Assembly (NCBI GenBank): GCA_025504975.1 | Contig: JANUWI010000009.1 | Location: 1,240,001-1,304,000 of the forward strand | From: Plenodomus lindquistii | Lineage: Eukaryota > Ascomycota > Dothideomycetes > Pleosporales > Leptosphaeriaceae | Direction of reading: 5' to 3' | DNA length: 64,000 bases | Part shown: piece by piece, positions 34,628-46,234 of the stretch | How positions within the stretch are numbered: the stretch's first letter is position 1 | Layout of the letters: the number at the start of each line of letters is the position of its first letter | Position numbers and translations under genes: made by a program | The notes under the pieces: generated by a model | What the model was told of the DNA's origin: nothing | The model's database searches: none | The model's input: the letters and a program-made list of their open reading frames with translations, nothing else

Positions 34628-37600
34628 ATGAGTAGTGAAAGCACACGTAAACACCGTGCGCCTTTTATCCCTATCAACACCTTTTCCTCAGCGCAGCGAC
34701 CCAGCTTTAAACCCACCACACCCGCGACACGCAGCCACCACACCACTACCACCGATAACCTCTTCTCAGAAGGCGACTCCTCGTTCAGCGGCGCCGCACA
34801 CGTGAGCTATCTGGGCGACTCCAGTTCTCTATTCGAGGAGAGCGAGACAGCAAGCCCCGCGCTTGTAGTCCCCACTACATCCCGAGCACAGCCTGCAAGA
34901 GGCCACAGGCACACCAAGCCCACGACAGCGCGATACAACAATATGGTCAGAGAGCGAGAAGCCCCGGCGTCGCAGCCACTGCGCAGAGATGCCTCTGCGC
35001 TGCCTGCGAAACCCACCCAGGAACTCCGCCAGCCGGCACCACAATTTGGCGAGACCAGCCCACTGAGGAATCCTCTGAAGAAGGACCCCAAAGACGCCTT
35101 CTCGAACCTATTCAACAACCCAAAGCCCGGACAGCTACGCCCAGAGCACCAGCAGTCGGTTCGCCTGCCCTCACAATACTCGGGCAGCTCCAAGCCCCCT
35201 CCAGCACCAGCCAATCCGCTCGACACGCTCAACCGGCCGTTCCAGGTCCCCAAAGCACAAGTAGGTTCCCGCCGCGGTACGGCTTCCTCTACTGATTCTG
35301 ACGTCTTTGAGATCCCCGCTTCACACTTCCAGCCCCGGCCAGGAGCTCAGGATGCCCCAGTTTCAGTGCCCAGGCCATACAATGCCCCGCCGCAGACTAC
35401 CTTTGCTCCTCCACGGCCAGTGTATTCCTCCATGGGTCACTCTAACGGCTTCCAACCGGTCAACAAGGGCACACATAATCCACTTCAGCAGAGCCGACAG
35501 ACTGTCCTGCTCGATGACGAAGACAACTTTGATCCAGACGCGGCCTTGCGCGCTGAAGGCGACAAATTCGGTGCGCCTGACATGTACGCATATGTAGACC
35601 AGGGCGCGGCTAGCGAAAACATCAAGGCTCTGCTCGAAGGCGCTTTTGAGTCCGACAGCGAGAAGATTCCCCGCACGCGTGGTCGTAAGAAGAAGAAGCA
35701 ACAAGAGGCAAAAGCATTGGGCACCTCTTTAGCTGATCGCTTGGCAGCCCTTGAGGTTAAGGACCATGAGACCAATCCAGAAGCAAAGGAAGAAGAAGAG
35801 GACGATGAGGAAGAAGATGATGGCACTGTTGACGGTCTAAAGGTCAAGCTCCTTCCACATCAAGTTGATGGTGTCGCGTGGATGATAGAAAAGGAGACCG
35901 GCAACCACAACAAGCGTGCTAAGCTGCCAAAGGGTGGCATCCTGGCAGATGATATGGGCTTGGGCAAGACAGTGCAGTCGATTGCTCTGATCCTCTCAAA
36001 CCCCCGACCAGAGAAAGGCGTCGAGCCAGAAAACAAGAAGAACAAGATCTCGGACGCGACCGGCAAGGGCACCCTGGTGGTTGCACCTCTGGCACTCATC
36101 AAGCAGTGGGAGGCCGAAATCAACTCGAAAGTCTCCAGATCGCATGAGCTTAAGGTCTTGGTTCATCATGGCCCGAATCGTACCAAATCTGCCGACAAGC
36201 TGAAGCAGTATGATGTCGTCATCACTACCTACCAAGTGCTGGCCTCGGAGCACGCGAGCTGTGGCGATGGACCTGATGGCCTCAAGAAGGGCTGCTTCGC
36301 AGTACACTGGTACCGCACCATGCTAGACGAGGCGCACACGATCAAGAACCGCAGCGCAAAGATGACAAAGGCTTCTTACGAGCTTCGCTCCCACTACCGC
36401 TGGTGCCTGACGGGAACGCCAATGCAGAACAACCTTGATGAACTTCAGAGCTTGATCAAGTTCTTGCGTATACAGCCATACTGCGAAATGTCAAGTTGGA
36501 AAGAATCCATCTCCGGTCCAATGAAAAACGGTCGCGGTAACTTAGCCATGCGCCGACTGCAAATCTTTCTCAAGGCCTTCATGAAGCGTCGCACAAAGGA
36601 TGTTCTCAAGAAGGAGGGTGCGCTCAACTTTGGAGGCAAGGCCAAGAACGGCGAAGATAACAAGGGTGGCTTTCACATCGTCGCACGTAACGTCGAGACT
36701 ATCATAGGAGAGTTTACGGCGAAAGAGCGCGCTTTCTACGATCGTCTATCGGACCGTGCACAGAGCCGTCTTGACGAGATGATGGGCGGTCAGAAGCAGG
36801 ATTACATTGGAGCTCTCGTCTTGCTCCTTCGCCTACGTCAAGCATGCAACCACCCCAACCTCACCAAGAGCAATGTCAAGGATGACAAGGACGCCATGAC
36901 TACAGGCAGCACGAAGCCCAAGACTCCGACTGGACTCCAGACTCCACGCAAGGGAGCTCAAGATGCCGATGCTGATGATTTGGCGGATCTGCTAGGTGCA
37001 ATGAGTGTTGCGGCCAAGCGATGTGATATTTGTCAAATCTCGCTCAATGACTCCAATGCTGCGGCGGGTGGGGTCCGATGTGATGAATGTGAGGGGGATC
37101 TCCATGCATCAGCGAAGAAACCCAAGAAATCGAAGAAGTAAGCACGCCCTCTTCATGACATTGGCCCTAGAAGATTACTAACAATTCTACAGGGACAAGA
37201 AGAAGCACCGAGAACACAAGCACAAGCGCGGAGAGTCGAGCAGGAGTCATGACCCAGAAGATGATGACGAGGACGAAGAAGAAGATGTCAAGCCAAAGAC
37301 TGCCAAGTCCGCACGTCAACGACCCGTTGTTGTGGATAGCGACGACGAAGAGGGAGCCGAGTGGATAGCTTCTGGTGACGAACATGCTGAAGACCTGGGG
37401 CAAGCAGGCGGCACAGATGACGAAAACGCCGAGGGCGGCGGTGACACGCTTGCCTCCGTCGACTCCCAAGCATCTGCCAGCGTAGACGACAGCAAGAGCA
37501 ACCTCGATTCCTTCATCGTTCACGACACAGACAGCGAAGACGAAGCCCCCATCGCGCGCCCCAAGCAGTCCAAGAAACCCACCAAAGTCATCAGCCTCGA

Positions 37601-38499
37601 CACGGACGACTCCTCCGCGCAATCCGACTCGGACAGCGACTCTGACTCTGAGGAAGCCTCAGAAGACGACACCGATGCGTCCGAACCCGAATACGACGCC
37701 TCGGATCTCGTCCCATCGACCAAAATCCGCCAACTCCTCTCCATCCTCAAGAAGGAAACCCCAGACCACAAAGTCATCGTCTTCTCACAATTCACATCCA
37801 TGCTCAACCTCATTGAGCCGTTTCTCAAACGCGCAGACTACAACTTCACACGCTACGACGGCAGCATGCGAAACGACCTGCGTGAAGCGAGTCTCGCCCG
37901 TCTCCGCGACGACAAGCGCACGCGTATCTTGCTGTGTAGTTTGAAATGCGGTAGTCTCGGCCTGAACCTCACAGCCGCAAGTCGCGTAGTGATCATGGAG
38001 CCATTCTGGAATCCTGTAAGCCCCCTCCACCATCTGAACTTATCATGTACGATGAGATGGAATACACAAAAACTAACCTCACCGCGTACAACCACAGTTC
38101 GTAGAAGAACAAGCAATTGACCGCGTCCACCGCCTCAACCAAACCATCGACGTAACAGTCTACCGCCTCCTCATCAACAACAGCGTCGAAGAGCGCATCC
38201 AAGAACTCCAAGAAGCCAAACGTAAACTCGCAAACGCGGCTATTGAGGGTGGGAAGGCAATGGGTAAATTGTCAATGAAGGATGTCATGGCGCTGTTCCG
38301 TAGGGACGCCGAGTACGAGACCAAGCATCATGATCAGGATGTCGATGAAAAGGTTTTTGGGAAGATGAGGGTGCTTGAGGGTGGTGCTGGTGCGAGTGGT
38401 GTTGGGGGTGCTGGGGATGCTACGGCGGAGAAGGTTAAGCGGAAGGCGGGGAGTTTGGGGTTTCGGAGGGATGAGGGGAGTGTGTATGGGAGGAGGTGA
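34628..38499 (+). CDS. SNF2-family helicase, Rad5/Rad16-like
   Basis: A nuclear DNA-dependent ATPase of the Rad5/16 group of SNF2 proteins, involved in DNA repair or chromatin. Three exons, 34628-37137, 37193-38015 and 38098-38499, give 1244 residues. The first 390 residues are disordered and Ser/Pro-rich. The ATPase lobe has LLPHQVDGVAWM, ADDMGLGKTVQS (Walker A), DEAHTIKN and LTGTPMQNN. The C-terminal lobe has VIVFSQFTSMLNLI, CSLKCGSLGLNLTAASRV and DRVHRLNQT. Between the lobes a CDIC...CDEC pair sits where Rad5-group proteins carry a RING finger, followed by about 150 acidic Asp/Glu/Ser residues. The cysteine set is too small for a C3HC4 RING. The carboxyl tail is glycine-rich then basic. 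An exact yeast counterpart cannot be assigned. Confidence 0.88.
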
Positions 38500-39544
38500 G
38501 ATGTGGGGGTGTGGGGGTCCTGGAAAGAGCCATGTCTGGGACTAGTATAGTGACAAGGGCGTTTGGAAAGGATATGGAGGCGCAATGTGCTTTTTGGGTA
38601 TTGGGTAACGAGCGAGCATGGCTTGGAGAGTAATTACCCCATGTGATTATACCTCTTCTCGCCTACGAATCACGAATTTTTCTTCTTCTTTCTTTCTTTC
38701 TTTCTATTCAGCGGACTTCAGGAGTCAGCTGGGCTTAGAATCTTCTATACCTACTTAGACACAAACATACAATGATTTTCTTGTACTCTTCCAACACAAC
38801 ACGCAAAGACCCTCCCCATTCACTCAGCCCAGTCCCATCTTTCATCCCCGAAATCGCAACACCAGAGTCTGAATTTGTCCAGTCAATCGTGCACAACCTG
38901 CCAACACTTTTACCCAACTATTTTCCGCGGTAGTCACAAGCGAGATGTTGTCAACAGCAGCTCCTCATCTCTTAATCGCATGATTCGATTCGAGCACGAG
39001 ACTTCTGAGGCTTGGAATAGTTGAATCAGACTTTCTGTGCTATCGTATCGTTTGAACGACACTTTCTGTGGTTGTCATATCGCATCATATGCGTCGAACG
39101 GCGCCGGGAATTAGCATGCGTGTGTGTGCGACTTCTCGCAGCGATCGAATGGGAAGGCTGATTGATGGTGATCTTATGTGGGTTTCTTATTAGGATGGGG
39201 TAGATTGCCTGTTGATATTGATTTTGGGGACTGGAGGGTTGACGTAGTTGTCCAGGAATCGAGGGGGTGGTTGATAACTTAACGATAGAGATAGCGCTCT
39301 TGATGTCGAGTTCTTGCTGCGTCAAGAGATGCTTGAGTATTGCAGGGTAGTTACGTGTTCTGTTAGTTGTAGGGATCGATTAATGTTATGTAATTTAAGT
39401 CCTGGCGATGGCTGTGACTAAATGAATACATAGTCTCGATCTAAATCCAGAGGAGTCGATGTACTGTGCATAGCCGCGATGAAGAAAGTCTAGCTTCGAT
39501 CCGCTTGATAGTCCTGTATAGGGCATTTCGCTTATTTTCGGTCC
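38500..39544. other. Intergenic between convergent genes
   Basis: About 1 kb of 3' flank lies between the SNF2 gene (plus) and the HET gene (minus). It holds a (TTTC)n tract and short frames with no recognisable product. Confidence 0.45.
38677..38705. repeat. TTC/TTTC pyrimidine microsatellite
   Basis: A T-rich tract is followed by TTC units and then several tandem TTTC units, in the 3' flank of the SNF2 gene. Confidence 0.65.
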
Positions 39545-41688
39545 TTAGCGAAGAAGTACAGTCCTCCTTTCCTTGTGTTCATTGAACCACTGTGCAGAGA
39601 TTTCGCAAACCCCTACTCTTTCCCATGTACCATCACCAACCGGTTTGACCAGTACAAGCAGTAGATCCAGTGTCATGCCCCCATCCAACAGGCTAAACGC
39701 TAGTATTTGCGATAATCGGCTTCCTTCGGATGAAGTTCTGCCCCATTTTTTAATATCGGGAAGCTCGTGTATATCAATGCGGGTACTGTGGTATGGTCCG
39801 TATGGAGGATATTCAATGCCACCAAGACCTTTATCTAAATGTGCGTGAAACTCTGCAGTGTCAAAGTCTACAACGTCGGTGACAGTTTGCAACAGAGTAT
39901 AATGTGGGTAACGCGGTCTCTCGACCAATAGCGTGAGAGGTAGGTATTGATTGACTTTTGCGTCGAAGATTGATATCTCAAAATTCAAATCAGTACATTC
40001 AGCCGGGTCATACCTCCACGACATATTTCCATGCCACCCGCACCATGACCATGAGGGAAAGCCGGTCCGCCGTCGTGTAACCTGATACGAGAAGGTCATC
40101 GTCCAAGAAAGGCCCCAGCCAATCTTCGTTGTAGCTGACGCGTGTCGTCTAGCCAACTCGCCCTGTATAGCTGACTGAGGCGAGACATAAGGAATGCCGT
40201 AGATATGAACCAAACCCTTCTCTGCTCCAGCATCAATTATGCTCTGTATCGCGTTCAATGCATTCGAATCATACGTCAGGTTACGGTTCGAGTATTTCTC
40301 CACGTGATGGGCGAAATCTGACATCATACGTATCGCTATGTCTGGCCCCACTCGCGCAACCGGTTTTCCTCAAGAGGTTCCAATCAGTGTTGTTTGGAGT
40401 TTGAAGAGGCGTCGAAGGTGTCTCTGAAGGATATTGGCTTTCTGCCTTAACTCAAAGCTCTCCTGGAACTCGTGGCAAGGACATGTGTAATAAACCTGAT
40501 GGTCTGAGAAAAAGAGCTTTCTCTCGGAGAGCACGTCTTCTTGATAGGTCCAGGCTCTAGTGCTCCAAGGAGATTTCTCGCAGACCTGATCGAGGTGTGG
40601 CAGCATTGAACGGAACACAAGGTCATCGCTGACGAAGATGGGCTGCGTCCGTCTCGCAGTTTCACCTACGCCAGGGAGTCCATACTCTGCGTTACAACCA
40701 GCGGCAGCAACAATTGTAAGTGCCGCACGTCTATACACAAGGTCCATTCGGGCGATTTGGCTGTGCTTGATAAAAGGAATGGTTGAAACGCAGTACATGT
40801 CGACGCATAGATACCGGAAACCAATGTGACTAGTCACAAATATCGCATCCTCAATAGTCTTTGGACAGACCTCGGGTATCCTGAAGGGTATCGTATGCGC
40901 CCCAGAACTCAGGCCACTGGTACTGTTTCCCCATACATAGCTCAAGGCCACATACTTGATGTTCTGCGCAGCCAATTCGGGACCAGTGTAAAGATTCACA
41001 GTCCTGCTCCGACAGTCGAGCAGATGTAGTGGTACTTCTTCAGGCCACGTGGTCTCGGGGTAGCAATCTGGTTCGCACAAAGTGGTTCATCGTTTTAGCT
41101 GTGCGAAGTCCACCCGCGGCCTTACATTCCTCAACGGTGCGAAGATCCCAGATTTTGGAAGGCTGCCTTTAGTGTGTTTGGAGGCTTTCATTGTGTGCGG
41201 GATAGTGAGACCAGTCTCAGATGATGCTACCGAGAACTGTTGGTTACCATATTGGCCAAAAATGAGCGTGTCAGTCAGACGGGAGACCAGTGATGACGTT
41301 TCTCGGCCTGACGTGTCCCCGTCGCGGAAAAGTACTCATGAAGTGCAGTTACTGCAAAGACTTCTCTTGTCTGCCATGTACGAGGCTGGATATTCTCGTA
41401 GGCCTCTTGCATTCCAAGATCGTAGAGGAATCGACAGAAGCCACAATCTGCAATAGCGGGCTCATCAAAATCTTCAAAGCGTATATAAGGAAAGTTCCCT
41501 GAGTCTTTCCTACTGAAAGAACCCATGATTTCCTCAATCAATGCCGCACAGTCTTTGCATACGTTCTCATCCTTATTGCACCAACCCGGAACTATCTCTT
41601 CAGCTTGATCATTCTTCTTCCAGTGAACAGCTCTTCCAGTGAGACCAACCTTATTCCAGATCCATTGCATAGTCCATTCATGAGGCAT
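39545..41688 (-). CDS. HET-domain (heterokaryon incompatibility) protein
   Basis: A cytosolic protein with the HET domain, which in fungi triggers cell death after incompatible fusion. The start MPHEWTMQWIW is at 41688; exon 1 ends at 41382. A 47-nt intron (41335-41381) leads into exon 2 at 41334, restoring LLFRDGDTSGRETSSLV and GQYGNQQFSVASS. A second intron starts at the GTAAGG near 41124. HET signatures are YVALSYVWG, a TIEDAI helix, FRYLCVDMYC, then MDLVYRRAALTIVAAAG, and WSTRAWTYQEDVLSERKLFF. The carboxyl part resumes at SNRNLTYDSNALNAIQ and contains RRTGFPSWSWCGWHG, common after HET domains. The frame changes near 40351-40372; I found only a weak phase-compatible intron there, so the gene may be frameshifted. 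The usual Leu-CysIleAsp-type motif reads LCVDMYCV here. Confidence 0.78.
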
Positions 41689-42576
41689 TGTGGATGCTGA
41701 TGTCGATGAAATGGAATGCAACACCAGGCTGAAGCTGACTTTTAAGTGCAGCCTGCTGTGCTCAGCCCCCGCCACACAGCCACGGGGCACCTTGCATCAG
41801 CCTCTTGATTTGTCGACGTATCGTCATCGTGCAGTTTCAGAATCAAGGCCAGGCGCGTACTCTAGATGTTGCGGAGAAGCAATGCTGACTTTGTGAAAAA
41901 GAAGGAAGCAGTGCAGCATGCCCTTTCAACCCGCCCGAGCGGCTTGGCGCGACTGGTGAAGGAAGTGACTACTGAGCGTTACAACACGGACGTTATACGT
42001 ATTTTCCGATAATTTACTGATCGCGCGGTTGACACCTCACACGACGTGCGAGTTTTGGTCCATAGTATGACCAAAACGCTTTTAAATCAAGGAGTTTAGA
42101 CACAGTCAAAAGAGGGAACATGGCACTGTTTCGCTTACTTGCGATGAGTAGCAGAAATATCCTTGCACCCTTGAGACTCTTCCCATCATAAAAGTTCAGA
42201 CAGAAGGGGATAGAGTAGAAGAGAGAGATGGCAATATTCGAACATCCCGCACATAAAGATGCTACATGCCGCGTACAGTATGTAGCGAATTGCGACAGAA
42301 AAACTAGTTTACAAACAAGAAAAGAAACAATGATAACAGACATCAGAAGGCATCACTTCGTGACCGTCGTCGTGCACTTCAGACCAGAACGAGATGAAGA
42401 CGGTGCGACATTCACCACGATACTAGACCCCAGATCAGAGCCGGGAGAGCCCCACAGCCGGTAGTCCGAGGCAGAACAACCTCGCCACAACACACCCAGA
42501 ATACAACCGCACGACTCAAATCAAAACAACCAACCATCCTGCACGAACAAAACAACCTCCCCAACACGCAAGATCC
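41689..42576. other. Intergenic, about 0.9 kb
   Basis: This stretch is the upstream region of the HET gene and the 3' flank of the Arg/Gly-rich gene. A few short frames were seen (42014-42343 minus); none is recognisable. Confidence 0.45.
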
Positions 42577-43584
42577 TCACATCTTCAAATCCATCTTCTC
42601 CTCCTTACAAACGCCGCGTTCCTTTGGCAACGGCTTTCCGCCCAGAATGGCTGCCAACTTCTTGTTCTGACACATCTTCTTGATCGTATCCTTGCCGCGA
42701 TATGTATTGCCGTTGTTGAGTGCGCGGGGAGAGACGAATTGGTAATTCGATTGTGGGACGGTGGAGACGGGCTGGTTGAGCAGCCGGATCGCGGTGGTGG
42801 ATGTACCTGGGCAGACTGGGATGTCGTTGGGGTTGTAGGTGGTGGGGATGGTGGGGACGGTAGGGAAGTTGGGTGAGGAAGTGGCGGTGCTGGGGTGGGC
42901 GGGGGCGCTTTGAAAGGACTGGGGAGACTGGGTGGGTTGGGACGAGAGGAAGAGGCTGGAGTGCCGGGTTGCGTTGGGTGAGTTGACGCCGAGATCGAGT
43001 TCCCAGTCGCTATTGTCGTTATCGTTGTCGTTGTCTTCCTTGCTGTCGTCGTTGGTCAGGCTGATATGACCATCCATTCCACCCATACCCAGACCCTGAA
43101 CTGGTCCACCGCAATCGAAGGCAAACGCGCCTCGTCCACCGCCGCGTCCCTGCCCTCCTCGAATACGACCACGAGGTGGCCTAGCCCTAGCCGCGTGCTG
43201 ATAACCATGGCTTACAGCTTCCCTCTGGAATAGCTGTCCGGCGTCGCCGCCAGACATGCGGCCCGCCAACGGCTGTTGCTGATCCTGCCTAGTGCCGCCC
43301 GTGATCCTATCTGCGAGCCTGATCCCACCACCAGTCATACGGTCAACGAGCCTCGTGTCGTCAGTTGTTATGCGGTCCATAAGCCTGGCACCAGGTGTGG
43401 CACGACCAGGCCTGTAATGAGCGCCGCCACCACGATGTCCCCTCTGAGCCCGGCGATTGACGCCCGCACCTGTGTTAGCATTGCGAGGAGTAATGGCATA
43501 GTGACGATGACTGCTAGTACTACTGTAGTTTCCACGGTGAGAGTTGTTGCCTCCAACTCTACTTGGAGGTGCTTGGGGTGCCAT
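42577..43584 (-). CDS. Arg/Gly-rich disordered protein with RLxDRxT repeats
   Basis: A single-exon frame of 335 residues starting MAPQAPPSRVGGNN. I do not recognise the family. The amino-terminal half is rich in Arg, Gly and His. Residues 67-97 hold three adjacent copies of a 10-11 residue unit (RLMDRITTDD, RLVDRMTGGG, RLADRITGG), with a weaker fourth copy (PLAGRMSGGD). An RGG-type box follows near 136-152 (RPPRGRIRGGQGRGGGRG), as in RNA-binding proteins. Then come an acidic Asn/Asp run, a Ser/Pro/Thr-rich linker, and a conserved-looking lysine-rich end (TIKKMCQNKKLAAILGGKPLP). The composition suggests an RNA-associated or condensate-prone protein; this is inference only. Confidence 0.65.
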   Translation of the reverse strand: MAPQAPPSRVGGNNSHRGNYSSTSSHRHYAITPRNANTGAGVNRRAQRGHRGGGAHYRPGRATPGARLMDRITTDDTRLVDRMTGGGIRLADRITGGTRQDQQQPLAGRMSGGDAGQLFQREAVSHGYQHAARARPPRGRIRGGQGRGGGRGAFAFDCGGPVQGLGMGGMDGHISLTNDDSKEDNDNDNDNSDWELDLGVNSPNATRHSSLFLSSQPTQSPQSFQSAPAHPSTATSSPNFPTVPTIPTTYNPNDIPVCPGTSTTAIRLLNQPVSTVPQSNYQFVSPRALNNGNTYRGKDTIKKMCQNKKLAAILGGKPLPKERGVCKEEKMDLKM

Positions 43585-44329
43585 CTGGAGCTCAACGAAG
43601 TGGTGGGTTGTCTGTTTGTTTAGTTGTTTGGCTTGGGCAGGTTAGCAAACATTCGCTCAACACATTATGGTCAATGCAGGGGCATTACTTACGGTTCGTG
43701 TCTTGTGTGGGCTGCAGACGATGTTGTCGCGTGCGGTGTGTGGTGTTGACGTGGTCACGCTGGATAGTAGTTTTATACAGCGGCGTGCGTTTGGATGGCG
43801 CTCGGACCTTGGGTGGATGACATGGCGACGTGGTATCTATGGGAGCGGAGATGATGAGATCGTGAAAGTGAAGAAGTCCGTACTGACTTTGGAGGGATTT
43901 GAACATAGTAGAGTGGGTGCTCAAGGGTGGGATTCACCCTCACTGTTCCTATTCTTTGGTGTGATAAAAAGAGACGAAGGAGACAACACAGGAAGACCGG
44001 ATGAGTGGAAAAGTATATTGAGGGCCCATACGAACAACGAGAAGAAAAGCAATCTTCGGACAGTTGCAGCCTGCAAAGTCCCATAGAGCCGTGTTGGAAC
44101 CTTTCAGCCTACATTGGTCTGTCCTGCCAAACAACGGCACGAACTACGGTATGACAGATATCCAAACCCGCACGCACTTCATAGGAACCTGCTTTACAGC
44201 GAAAAGCACCCTATGTCTGCGCCAATAAAGCGCCTGAAACGTCCGGCCATGTGCAAAACCAAGAAAAACATAAAACGAATACCGGTAATCAATCTATACA
44301 ATGGTAGAAGAGGCATTTGAGGTACCAAC
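43585..44329. other. Intergenic, 5' flank of the Arg/Gly-rich gene
   Basis: About 750 bp lies between two minus-strand genes. The plus-strand frame 43667-44086 has no family resemblance. A GT..AG-bounded segment just upstream of 43584 could be a 5' UTR intron. No gene was seen. Confidence 0.4.
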
Positions 44330-45419
44330 TCAAATGTCCTCCATATTCCCGGCCGCTTCATCTTCATCGCCCGACTCGTAGGAGCCGACGGAGCTCATCT
44401 CATCGTCGTCATCATCATTGTCGTCCAAGTCTTCCGCCGTGTCTTTGTTGGCGTACTTTTGTACATACTCTATTTTGATATCAGTACTTGAGTCCTCATG
44501 GTTGTGTCATTCTTTGTCATGATGACGACTGCAGCTTGATGATGTACACACCCTTTACTTTCGCATCGTAGCTCTTAGGCTCCCGCATGAGCAAGGCAGC
44601 AGCTTCGCCGTTCAGAGGGTCGGTGGGATTGGGATAGCGAAGGAGTTGAGGTAAGAAGACTTCGAAGATGTTGATCATGTCGTACATTGGCGACCAGGTT
44701 TGGTTGATGACATCGAGACAGACGGATCCGCTGCTGTTGCGCCGAGGTTAGTACCTGGTGCAACCTGACAGAGTAGCAGGTTTGCTTTATTCAAGCGAAT
44801 TGGAAGGCCTCGTACAGTTCATCGATGTTGGGGTGGAATATCCTGTTCACGAAGCCAATACTGGGGCTCTTGTATGGGTATTGATCGGGTAGCTCGACGT
44901 GGATCTTCCAGAGACCACCTTGAAAGGGTGCTGTGGCTGTCAGCTCATTTCCCATGACTCCAGCATGTTGCATACTCTCTTCTGGTCCCTTGAACCTGAC
45001 GTAGAACTCCTGCCTTTGTTGTATAAGTAGTGTTCTGACTGGACGGTGATTGAGCGATGAGGGATACGAACACTAGTTGGTGTTAGCCATAATCTCGCAT
45101 AAGGTGATAAGGTATGCCATACTGTTATCGTTGACAAGAGTAACTTCATAGTCGCTCATGAGCCTGCATCGCGTCAGTCACTGACTCATGAGGTCGCCGC
45201 GGGGGTGCCGGAGCGCATGTTCTGAGTATGGCGTCGTGAAATCTAACATACATCCTATTGCGTGTTAGCAGTGTCCAAAGAAGCCTTCTAAGCGGTGTCG
45301 ACATACTTCATGACCTGAGTATGGCGAAGAAGCTATTGTCAGCTCATGCTCCTCTCTCAGCGCATCTCATTCTGTGCAGCACATACATCTGTCTCGATAC
45401 GTCTCTTTGGCGAACTCAT
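44330..45419 (-). CDS. UBC8: Ubiquitin-conjugating enzyme E2, UBC8/UBE2H type
   Basis: This E2 accepts ubiquitin from E1 and works with the GID/CTLH ligase, which in yeast degrades gluconeogenic enzymes. Nine exons fit: 45419-45387, 45314-45307, 45254-45252, 45163-45123, 45072-45068, 45009-44976, 44930-44816, 44733-44552 and 44469-44330. They total 561 nt (186 residues). The start MSSPKRRIETD is followed by VMKMLMSDYEV, FEFYVRFKGPEE, PYKSPSIGFVNRIFHPNID and the catalytic Cys in SGSVCLDVINQTWSP. The acidic tail (DDNDDDDDEMSSVGS) is typical of UBC8. Exons 2, 3 and 5 are micro-exons of 8, 3 and 5 nt. All introns are GT-AG. Several have clear branch sites (TGCTAAC, GCTGAC, GGCTAAC, TACTAAC). Confidence 0.92.
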
Positions 45420-46234
45420 ATTGCCGATAGTTTGTGTATATATCTCCGCCTTGGGTATACGTTCTGCTGTCCTATAGCACGCCTACTGCCGGCAGATCTG
45501 AAGCTTGCCGGTACTCTCGTGGCTCGTCGTGCGCTCGTATGAGGTTGGCCGCGGGGCTATCGATAGCGGAACGTGGGGCGAAGCTTGCTGGCGTTGCCTC
45601 GGTGCTTTGTTGGCAGTGTGGCTTCGTTGGTAGCCGTAGCGGAATGACGGCTATCGTTTGCGCGTGAGAACTGTGTGAGATTAGGTTCGTGATGTCGAAA
45701 GAGTCAGTCTACAAGGTGCCAACAGCTGTCGGGGGTAGTTGCGGTCACGAGCTTCGGTACCGGCATGTCGCGCTTGCGCACGTCAATCGGCCAGCTGTCG
45801 CCGAATCAAAGCGCGCCTCCACGAAGTCATGTGGACAGGACTCGGTCATGTTTCAGCGTTATGCCAATCTCATTGACTCTCCATATAACTCTTCTGGACT
45901 AGGGTTGATGAGTGTGATCATTGGGTCCTTCGCCAGGAGTGTCATCATCGGACGATTTGGCTTGAGATGCTCTCGTATCAACCGAATCAGAACATCGGAC
46001 CAAGCCAAATGTGAGTGGACATGGCGCGACCGATGCTATCGTAAGAGCAGCTCACACTCACACGCCGTACACTGTATGCTGCTCTGCTTGCTCTTTAAAT
46101 GTACATTAGTCGCATCCTTGGCGCTAAGGCGCTGCAGCCTACAGGCATGGCATTTGACTGAACCTTTATACGACATACGATTCAGAAAGCAATACGAGTC
46201 ACAACTTGCAGTATACAAAACTCCTCTCTCAAAT
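45420..46234. other. Intergenic, divergent region
   Basis: About 800 bp lies between UBC8 (minus) and a plus-strand membrane-protein gene. The plus frame of the latter is open back to 45689, but this part looks like non-coding sequence. A TTTATA at 46166-46171, about 65 bp before the next ATG, may be its TATA element. Confidence 0.4.

Noticed and set aside
34807..35253. Minus-strand 148-codon ORF
   Set aside because: It lies antisense to the disordered amino-terminal part of the SNF2 helicase. The compositional bias of that gene explains the open frame.
45689..46234. Upstream half of the 399-codon ORF before the membrane protein
   Set aside because: The sequence lacks protein character, and a TATA-like element lies just before the later ATG, so I start the gene at 46235.
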